This document shows positions 55,937-64,000 of a DNA stretch of 64,000 nt, in pieces. The position numbers and the translations under genes were made by a program. This DNA is from Isoetes taiwanensis (lineage: Eukaryota; Streptophyta; Lycopodiopsida; Isoetales; Isoetaceae), in NCBI GenBank assembly GCA_021234155.1, contig JAJEKV010000026.1:17388468-17452467 (forward strand), in the 5' to 3' direction. The notes under the pieces were generated by a model, which saw nothing but the letters and a program-made list of their open reading frames with translations, was not told the DNA's origin and ran no database searches. Positions within the stretch are counted from its first letter, which is position 1; each line of letters starts with the position of its first letter.

Positions 55937-58900
55937 ATGGATGTCACTCCTTTATGTATCGCTGCTGCAGATGCGCCAAATCTTCCTTTATGTATCGCTG
56001 CTGGAGATGCGCCAAATCCTGACCTTCGACCGCATAAAAGACCTCGTACAACAAAAAGTGAGTGAGCTTCTTTAGTAATAATGCTATTATAATAGGTGTT
56101 AGATCTTGGTAAATGATTGCTTTCTAATTGCCAGGCTCTCAAAAATCCGAGTATGTCATCAAGAGTAAAAGCCCATTATTCCAAGTTGAAGTTAATGGTA
56201 TTGAGGTGATGGAGATCCAAATTCATGCGAGATGGTATGTAGAAATTAGTAAATCGGGAAAGAATGTGGATCTCGGATTCTTCTACAAGGAACTCAGCAT
56301 GGAAAAATTTAAGAAATATGGGGTGGTCATTTCTGTAGCTTTAGCTACTGATGATAGCATTATATTGAGTGTCGAAAACTGTAGGTTAAAGAAAGCAGTG
56401 CAGACAAAACCATTGTTTGTTGAAGATTATAGTTTTGATTCAATGGATAAGAAATCCAAAGGAGATGGATTGTCGTGTATATCATTTGGTTGGAATATTG
56501 AAGATTTGAAAGCAAAAGGATCAGCGGGCCTGTTGGCTGCAGATGAGCTTGCGCAAAAAATTTCAAGTGTCAGGGAACATTTATTTAATACAGGTGAAAA
56601 CCGTCTGGATCGATGAATATATTCCAGTATATGAAGAAGATACAAGGTAAAACTAAGAAAGACAAGACAGAGTGCCTTCCGGCCAAACTCTCCCTCAAGC
56701 TCACACACTCGATGTCCGATAATACCTGAGATCAAGGCTTATATACGCCTATGTCTACAGTACATATGAAATACGTATACTGTTACGTATCTAGTCATCC
56801 TAATACGTATATGTCTAATGTTTAACAACAGGTAATTATGCTTCCTGGATTCTAAAGCATGCAAAATTCAACAGCTTAGTTGGATCTTCAGAAGAAAGGT
56901 TTAAAGGAAGTGATGTGAGTACAAAGGCAAGGGTTGACAAGGAAGTAGATGTCATAATAGAGAATACGTATGATGGCATTGGTGAGGGCATTGGTAAAGA
57001 AGGGGAAGGGAAATCGCATGTTTATAAGTTCAGCCCCGAAGAGCAAGCAAAAGTTGTACAAGAAAGTACAAAGCGCATGGAGTGTTTTCAAAAGTATTAT
57101 CCATTGGGTTTACAACATGCTGTCAATATTCATGTCAATAGATTAGTTTTATGCACTGGGAAGGCAGTGTTGTACAACCATAGAGTTTACAATGAGGAGC
57201 ATATGAAAAATATTTACAATAGTATGCTGAGGTTACCATGCAGGAATCCTTCTCCAGCAGATGTTCTACCATTCGATGCTAGAACATGGGAGCCTTTAAA
57301 ATGGAGTAGAGTGGAAGATCTGAATTGTTCACATGTCAAATTCTATGTAATTGAGGGCCAACATTCAGTTCGAGCAGCTCAAGAAATTTTAGCTAATAAT
57401 ACTTTACCGACAGAGCTTTCTGCACTGTATAAAAGTCGAATGTGTAGAATCTTGCATGGTCACACCCCCGACATTCAATTGTCAATGATAAGTCATGCGC
57501 AGAATAGCATAAACGAGCTTTTCAAATATGAAAGGTATGTTATCTTCTCATGCTTCTTTTTATATTGTACCATTTATCATTGATCTAATGATAACTTGCA
57601 GACATGTGTCTGAAATTAACTTAGTTAAATACACATGCTAGTTTATTAATTTCTTATTTCAATTATTTTATTTCAAAAGTGACAAAAGCAATTTGCTTAC
57701 TAGGAGTCATGTTTAATGTCACCTTTCAGACATCTGTCTGAAACTGACAATATGCTTTCCTCTAAAGGCTGCATGTTTGTACGTGAGGCTTTATGTAACT
57801 TCAGACTTATGAAATTATTAATTATTACTTCAATATGGTCACCTTTTGGACATCTGTCTGAAAGTGATTTACGTCATGTCATATTTGCAGACAAATGGCT
57901 ATAACTAGGATTCTTTTAAAGGGCATGTGTACTTTCAGACGAATGTCTGTAAGTGAAGCTCTAATGATAGTCTTTGAGACATGTATTGATTAACTACTAG
58001 TTTAATTTTCTCTAAGAATAAACCATTTGTAAACATTTCTAACTGAGATATTCAAAGACCACTTGTACTTTCAGACAAGTGTGTGTAAGTGAATCCATAA
58101 TGACAGTCTTTCAGACATGTGTCTGAAAGCATGTACAGACTAATGTAATAGCCTTGAGATACATATCATACTTGCATACAAATCCTTTCACACGTTAGTA
58201 CTATGATGTATTTACAAGATTTGCTTTTAATATTGCAGTCCTTATACTGACCAAGTTTCCCATGCTCGAGCTCAATGGATAGCGTTAGGCAGACCACCAA
58301 GGCCTGTGACATGCAGCTCCAAGGATACAGTTTGGCAGGTATGCTCACATTTACAATTAAAATCATAGGTTTGTAGTATGCCTTTGTTGTTTTTAGATTT
58401 GACTTAATTTGTTTCTATGTGTCTAGAGATTTGAAGACTTTTGCAAATATACGATTATAGAGAAGCCAAATAAGTCGGATGTATCTTCAAAGGCAGCTCC
58501 AAGAATGACCGAGCACTATGACCTTATAATGTGTTCTGACGAAGAATGGAGTAATTGGAAACTAATATGGGAAGCTTGGAAGAACTCGAAACTTCCTGAC
58601 AAAAATGGAAAACCTCCTACTAGTCCAGTTCCAGATATTTTTGTGAGTACTTATATGCGTCCATATCAGGGGCTTATGCGAGAGGAGATGCTAGAAGTTC
58701 AGTCAAAAATTCTAAGTGGTGAGGTGCTGCTTCGAAAGGGGACAAGTAAGTGTTCTAAAAAGGTAGTAAATAAAGCAATTCTAAATGTGAAGGATGTAAA
58801 GGAATATGCAAAGCAGCTAAAGCAAGCAAGGGCTATGCAAGATGGCATTGTCAAATTCTGCACAGATGTATCAGTTCACAGAGGGGATTATGAATTTTTT

Positions 58901-59716
58901 AAAACCAGATGTGACATTACTGATGGGGATATGGAGAAGCTCAAAGTATGGAGCTCGCAGTACCTAGATACTGCAACAAAAAGAAATGTTAAGACCATAG
59001 ACCTTCCAGATAGGGTAAAAGAGTTTTTGAAGGAACGTCTAGGTTTTCCTGTTGTTAAGTTTGATCCAATAACAAGTGAGAGCAGCTATTTAATCAGTAT
59101 TGGTAGTAAGGGCTATTGTGGAGAAACTTCAACAAAGGCTCCAATTAGCCTATTTGTTTTGAACTTAATGGAGGAAAACATGGATCATTTTGATAATCAT
59201 GATCTCGAGCAGTTTTGGAGAACTTGCAGGCATATGACAACACTAGAAAAATATACAGTTGTTATATTTGTTAGAATGGGTATGCAATCTGCAAATGTGA
59301 TTCAAAGTGCTGAGAGCATTGTTGGTGAAAAGAAAGTGGTTTATGGCATCTATGAACATTCTGAACAATATGGAGAAAAAGTGTCTACCACTAATCCTTT
59401 CAGCATTGTAGTCACAGTAATGATTAGCAAAGGCCAGATACCTGCTAGTACTTGTTGGCCTCATGACTACAACTTCCAACAACTGCTGATGAAGGTTCAT
59501 GATAACTCGTTAAATTTGAGAGATGTACCCTTTATGGAAGAGTATCCTACCTTGGATTATGTTTGCCTTGGCGAGGGTGTTGTGCTGAAGAGGCATATTA
59601 GACCTAGAGTTGTCAAGTATATAATTAGTTCATTTTGTATCGAGGAGAATTCTATGGTCTGTGAGTGGTACATGTGTAGAAGGAATAATTTGTTCAGAAT
59701 TGTGCATTTTGGGTGA
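55937..59716 (+). CDS. 890-residue protein with ParB/sulfiredoxin-like motif, five exons
   Basis: Exons 55937-56057, 56135-56593, 56832-57534, 58239-58338 and 58427-59716 join in phase (1, 1, 2, 0) to 891 codons. All introns are GT-AG. The N-terminus has a duplicated PLCIAA(A/G)DAPN segment and a basic RPHKRPRTTK stretch, likely a nuclear signal. Exon 3 holds NRLVLCTGKAVLYNHRVYNE, DARTWEPLKWSRVEDLN and HVKFYVIEGQHSVRAAQEIL; the last has the G-Q-H-x-x-x-A pattern of the ParB/Srx nucleotide-binding fold. Exon 5 encodes a long C-terminal region of unknown family (IFVSTYMRPYQGLMREEML, STCWPHDYNFQQLL). Start: first ATG in exon 1; an upstream coding exon cannot be excluded because the frame is open back to 55856. 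Intron 3 carries six palindromes. No stops, so possibly functional; role unknown. Confidence 0.72.
57599..58129. repeat. CAGAC-N4-GTCTG palindromes, cluster 2 (6 copies, in intron 3)
   Basis: Copies at 57599, 57723, 57843 (GGAC variant), 57932, 58068 and 58108-58129, the last with perfect 10 base arms CTTTCAGACA/TGTCTGAAAG around TG. All lie in intron 3 of the 890-residue gene. Flanks share ATGRYAGTCTTT and AAGTGA, so they may be the conserved part of a decayed longer repeat. Confidence 0.9.
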
Positions 59717-61009
59717 AAATGTGATCAAACGAGCAATGGCATGTGATCTTACCATGCTAAGTTTTACAAAACGGGTCATATTAGCAATATTAGCATGTGG
59801 GGATGTTATTTGAAGTTTTGTAGGGGTTATATTATTTGAATGGTTGAAGAAAGAGATGTTATTAAAATAAAACCAAGGGTGGAGATTTATTAGAATCTAA
59901 GGGCTAAAAACAAAAGCCCTAATTCGAATTGAAAAGGCATGAAGGCAGCAAAGCAGGTTACGGTTGCAGGAGGCGGTCGACCAGGTAGAGGAGCGGATAT
60001 AGGAGAGCAGCCACCGGATTCGGAAGGGAAGGAATGGATCAGAGAGGCAAGGCGACCAGATTTAGAGCAGACAGTCGTTCCAGAGCATTCACCGCATCAG
60101 TTTAGGGCATCTGGCAGTAGGCCGTTAGATCTTGAAGAACCGTGAAGAAACCTTGCTAGTCTGCCAGAAGATCTCCTGGAGTTCTTGCATTTGTGCTATT
60201 AAGAGATAAGTCTATCCATTATTCTGTTATGCAAACCTGAACTATGAATATGATTTATATTTATGAGATTATAACTTATTTCTGAGATAAATACTGTAGA
60301 ACATTCTATATTCAAGTCTAATACGATGAACAGATCCTTATATTATGTGTTAACTGTTATTCACATCATATTTACGTATTAAATCATTACTGCTGCATTC
60401 CATTACCATGTTAATTGTTGTCACTGGTTTTAAAAATGATTTATTGCCCTTTGCCTAAGAGGTTAGAGAAAAATTGATGTTATTCTGTTGTGAATGCTAC
60501 TGCATATGTGTATTGATTGACATAGTGTATATCTTATTACCTGGTTTAAAGCGGTTCAATCCCGCCACTAAATAACTGGTAACTTTGCTACTCTGAACAT
60601 AATGAAGAATGCAGTGAAGCTAGTGCATGAATATCTTAAGAGGTTCCTGGGTATTACCAATTAGATATTTTATATTGCCTTAACCTGGGTAGGACTTCAA
60701 TGTCTGTCATCTGCACACGAAAACCGTCTACATGTTTGGTGGCTTCGCCCGGACCAGGCTTAGAGTGAGCGAGATTATCTCATGCATAAACCTTGCATCT
60801 GGAAAGAACCGGGAATGATTAATAATTATTAGTTGCTTGCTGAATAATTGCTTGCACACTTAGCTTCTGAATAAATTATGTTAAGAGATTGAAAGAGGGG
60901 AAAACTTCACTGGGAATAGTAAATGGGGATAGAAGCGCCATGCTAAACAGAAGAGCGAGAGTGCCACTGTTATAGATGGGACATGCCACCCATAAAAAAC
61001 CTGTGATGT
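59717..61009 (+). mobile_element. Presumed 5' LTR and leader of the gypsy element
   Basis: Upstream of the gag ATG at 61010. A likely LTR start is TGTGGGGATG near 59796, since the following AAAACCAAGGGTGGAGATTT resembles plant LTR U3 ends, but no second LTR is in the window and no standard primer site was recognised, so limits are open. Frames within it (for example 59939-60145) are not recognised. Confidence 0.45.
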
Positions 61010-63322
61010 ATGTATCCACAATTCACTAAAGAGCAAAGAGAGAAGCAAGCTCGATTAAGACAAGAGAGATATAATAGACGCCAGCAACAACAAGAGGAGG
61101 AAGATCTTCAGTTAAAAACACTATTCCATAGGACTAGCCATTCTGAAAATCACACTTCACAAAATACACAAAATATGAGTACATCATCTGTTAAATCAGC
61201 GCGCATGCGCTATGGTACTTTTAGTGGTCAGATAGGAGAAGACCCTGATGCACATGTTAGCCATTTTCTTACGGTGAGTGAGGCAAATCAAGAGAATACA
61301 AACACAGAGCGATTAAGATGGTTCCCAGCCACGTTGATGGGTGGAGCTTCAGAGTGGTATCGCCATTCATTGAAGAATACCACTTATGCTAATTGGAAGG
61401 AATTGGAAGAAGCATTTCTAGAAACTTTTAGACCTGCAGGGTTTATAGATAGACTGGATGATGAATTACAAGACTTCACTATGTTGCCAAACGAGTCTAT
61501 TCAAAGTTATGTTAATAGATTTCGTAGACTCTTGGGTAAGAAACCTAAACCACCAGATGTCGAATATCAGATTAGATGGTTTACTAAAGGACTTCCTAGC
61601 CACATGAGCTTTTATGTAAAAATGCAGTCCCCTGCGTCCTTAGAAGCAGCAATTAAAATTGCATCCCAACTAGAACTGGCAGGGATGAATTATATGAGAA
61701 ACCCACAAATGAATGCTAATATGACAAGCATCCCTAGTTTCTATGCGCCAATGGGGCAAAGTGCTGCTGCTACACCTAATATTCCAGACATACATGTCCA
61801 TTATGCATCCCCTCAATTAGTTGATTATAGTAGAATGCCTTACGGAGCAACTTCTAGAGGGTTGGTGCAGCCGCAAATAGCTCCAAATCAGCCTCCTATA
61901 TCTGATCTTCAGACAACTATTAGGCAAACTATTGATGAGGTCTTGAAAAAGGAGTTGAGTAAGCAATTATCTGCAATTAGAACACCTCGTAATTTAGAGC
62001 CCAAGCCCCGTAGAAATGTATGGTGTGTTCAATGTCAAGGTTATGGTCATTTTCCCAATGAGTGTCCTTTGACCAAGCCTAGGACATGGTGCAATTATTG
62101 TTGTAGGAGTAACCATAATGATAATGACTGTTATTTCCAGCAAGATAGGAGAGTTGATCCAGCGAGAACAAATGTGAGATCTGCTGTCTCAAAACCGTCT
62201 AGCACCCCTAGCTATTATATCCAACCCACTATGGTAGATGGTGGACAAATGCCGCCATTAGTTCCTGTTTATGCTGCTAATCCATCTACACAAGGGAGAA
62301 ATAATACACCCAATAGGTTCTCAAGGCCAACACCAAGACAATCAAGATCCCAACAACCTATTAGATGTTTCAGATGTCAGGAAGAGGGACACATAGCTCC
62401 TAATTGTCCCAATCCACGAAAAGAAGTAGGTTTTGAACCTGTGTGTGGCATTTGCAATACCCAGGGGTTACACTCACAAGATAGGTGCCCACATGCATTG
62501 CCACAACGATCTATAGATAAAGGGTCTAGGGGGAAAGAAAAAATGGTTGACTCTAATTTATGTGAACCAATAGAGGAAAATTCATGCCCCATTTATCAGA
62601 TGCAATTAAATCCTGATAATCAAAGGAGGAGTAGACGTGTGAGATTTGAAAAGCCCGAATTTTTAGGATTAGGTGACACCCAAGACACACCCACATTTGA
62701 AGAACTTAAAGGTATTATGGAAGTAGAAAACCCATCTTCTCTAGATGAGAAAGAGTCTGGAGAGCAACCTAGGAAATCAGGAAGGAGTAAAAGGAAATAC
62801 AAGAAAATTCTAAAACTCTCCAAGGACATGCCTACATATGATATATTGGCCGATCTAGGTAATATTAGACCCACTATCACTTTTGCACAGCTGTTGTCTT
62901 TATCCCCTCCATGTAGAAAGGAAGTGGCTGCGGCTCTACGATTGCAAAAGGACGTATCTGTTAATTCCATATGGCCCTCTTTATTTGATATGAAATCTCC
63001 ATCTGTGCATGTTGTTATAGGGGATTTAGGGCTAGATTCTGCTGTGATTGACGGCGGATCTGGGGTTAACATTATGCCAGAAGAAACTCTTCGAAGATTA
63101 GACCTACCTGCACCTTCTCCTGTTTATTTTAGAGTAAGGATGGCTGATCAGAGACGAGTAAAACCTTTGGGCATGATTACCGGTGTAAAAACCATGATTG
63201 CAAATCTTGTGTTCTATGTGGATTATGTAGTTCTGAAAGCTACCACCACGGTATGTTCTTATCCATTATTATTAGGCCGACCATGGTTGTTAATAAGGCC
63301 GAGCAATACACGATTGGCATAG
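61010..63322 (+). CDS. Gypsy-type gag-protease with multiple zinc knuckles
   Basis: 770-codon frame. A basic N-terminus (YPQFTKEQREKQARLRQERY), the retrotransposon gag domain (RLRWFPATLMGGASEWY, NWKELEEAFLETFRP, YVNRFRRLLGK; about residues 90-190), then CCHC knuckles CVQCQGYGHFPNEC (338), CNYCCRSNHNDNDC (361), CFRCQEEGHIAPNC (452), and a fourth looser one CGICNTQGLHSQDRC (478). The aspartic protease follows at about 675-760 with AVIDGGSGVNIMPEETL, where D-G-G-S-G replaces the usual D-S/T-G, and LLGRPWL. After RPWL the frame runs out at 63322 and pol continues in another frame. Three or four knuckles is more than the usual one or two. Confidence 0.88.
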   Translation: MYPQFTKEQREKQARLRQERYNRRQQQQEEEDLQLKTLFHRTSHSENHTSQNTQNMSTSSVKSARMRYGTFSGQIGEDPDAHVSHFLTVSEANQENTNTERLRWFPATLMGGASEWYRHSLKNTTYANWKELEEAFLETFRPAGFIDRLDDELQDFTMLPNESIQSYVNRFRRLLGKKPKPPDVEYQIRWFTKGLPSHMSFYVKMQSPASLEAAIKIASQLELAGMNYMRNPQMNANMTSIPSFYAPMGQSAAATPNIPDIHVHYASPQLVDYSRMPYGATSRGLVQPQIAPNQPPISDLQTTIRQTIDEVLKKELSKQLSAIRTPRNLEPKPRRNVWCVQCQGYGHFPNECPLTKPRTWCNYCCRSNHNDNDCYFQQDRRVDPARTNVRSAVSKPSSTPSYYIQPTMVDGGQMPPLVPVYAANPSTQGRNNTPNRFSRPTPRQSRSQQPIRCFRCQEEGHIAPNCPNPRKEVGFEPVCGICNTQGLHSQDRCPHALPQRSIDKGSRGKEKMVDSNLCEPIEENSCPIYQMQLNPDNQRRSRRVRFEKPEFLGLGDTQDTPTFEELKGIMEVENPSSLDEKESGEQPRKSGRSKRKYKKILKLSKDMPTYDILADLGNIRPTITFAQLLSLSPPCRKEVAAALRLQKDVSVNSIWPSLFDMKSPSVHVVIGDLGLDSAVIDGGSGVNIMPEETLRRLDLPAPSPVYFRVRMADQRRVKPLGMITGVKTMIANLVFYVDYVVLKATTTVCSYPLLLGRPWLLIRPSNTRLA

Positions 63323-64000
63323 AGGGATTTTAGTTATTGGTGATGGAAATAATAGGGTGGAAATTACAGTGAGTGAAATGCCAAAAGCTGTTGCACAATT
63401 TGAAGTAGAATCTGATTCCAGTGACAATGATAGTGATAGTAGTGATGACGATTATAATCCAGATAGTGCATATGCGAATGTAGCATCATCTAGTGAGCCA
63501 CAAGAGGATATGACCTTGAAAGAAGAAGGTGTGTACGGAGTTTATGATGACGCGGTTGTAGACTTGGAGGATACAATTCTAAATTTCATGGGTGTTATAG
63601 ATGTTAACCAAGTTGAAGTGGAGAAAGAATGTGAGGAAGAAGAAGAAGAAGATGATATTAAACAAGATAAATATCCTGATTATTTCACGAAGTGCACAAT
63701 TCAAGAGATCAAGGTGGAAAAGAAGCCTGCACATGAAATTAGTCAATATGAAACCTTCTCACAACCTCCCAAGGTGCAAGAAATTAACCTTGGGAAAGGA
63801 GGAGAAGTAAAGACAATAAAGTTAGGGGCTAATATCACTGGGGATTTGTATGACAATTGTGTCGCCTTATTTTCAAAATATCACGATATTTTTGCATGGT
63901 CATATGATGATCTGAAGGGCATTAATCCGTTCTTATGTATGCATAAGATTGAGCTTCATGCTAATGCTAAACCTGTAGTGCAAAAACCTTATAGACTTAA
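63285..64000 (+). pseudogene. Gypsy protease tail and reverse transcriptase start, shifted frame, cut by window edge
   Basis: In the frame of 63327 the sequence continues IHDWHRGILVIGDGNNRVEI, an acidic linker rich in D, E and S (63410-63650), then HDIFAWSYDDLKGINPFL and ending with QKPYRL, the entry of a gypsy reverse transcriptase (FAW-x-x-x-D-L-K-G-I). Relative to gag-protease the frame is off by one base near 63285-63298, within the protease end. Either a programmed frameshift or decay; the position inside the protease argues for decay. The rest of pol lies outside the window. Confidence 0.85.

Noticed and set aside
63285-63322. Programmed ribosomal frameshift between protease and pol of the gypsy element
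   Set aside because: The frame change falls inside the protease end rather than at a domain junction and no slippery heptamer with a downstream structure was evident; simple decay is more likely.

Overview
The window reads as nuclear DNA of a non-seed vascular plant, most likely a fern. The evidence is a long PLS-type pentatricopeptide repeat (PPR) protein of the kind massively expanded in ferns and other early land plants, plant L1-type LINEs, Ty1/copia and Ty3/gypsy elements primed by plant tRNA sites, and genes with GT-AG introns whose exons join in phase. Gene density is very low; most of the window is transposable elements, element fragments and AT-rich repeats. The species cannot be fixed from the sequence alone.

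Layout. 1-3.3 kb: 5' end of a reverse-strand copia element (gag start and primer site), a 200 bp tandem duplication rich in GCATGC, and a long RNA-type hairpin. 3.2-7.1 kb: reverse-strand LINE fragment, then a dispersed repeat interrupted by a 2.2 kb DNA transposon with terminal inverted repeats, a 3 bp target duplication and an array of perfect 18 bp TATA-like palindromes. 7.1-20.4 kb: three copies of a GAATCT-core variable minisatellite module (one forward, two reverse, the last two about 99% identical), with a 1.6 kb LTR plus primer site between the first two. A lone last exon of DSS1/SEM1 lies at 16.5 kb. 21.7-22.9 kb: an apparently intact five-exon alpha/beta hydrolase of the methylesterase family. 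23.4-28.0 kb: decayed or partial host genes (AP-3 delta adaptin, an F-box/kelch-like stretch cut by a LINE, two good exons of Mediator MED23). 28-37 kb: mostly featureless AT-rich DNA with LINE 3' ends and minisatellites.

37.2-49.3 kb: a duplicated PPR locus. The first copy is cut by a copia element (397 bp LTRs), which is itself cut by a LINE; past the right LTR a second copia leader starts, i.e. LTR-internal-LTR-internal. The second PPR copy is a 645-codon open frame. 49.8-59.7 kb: the most unusual region: a 914-codon reverse-strand frame with a DUF7869-like transposase-type core, and a divergent pair of spliced genes starting 290 bp apart at 55.6 and 55.9 kb (a DUF8039-like N-terminus going left, an 890-residue protein with a ParB/sulfiredoxin-like motif going right). 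Nine copies of a CAGAC-N4-GTCTG palindrome sit in two clusters downstream of each start. 59.8-64 kb: the 5' part of a gypsy-type element with an unusual multi-knuckle gag, running off the window.

Functionally the window holds one probably working metabolic gene (the methylesterase), one possible organelle RNA-processing gene (PPR), remnants of housekeeping genes, and several generations of nested mobile DNA.
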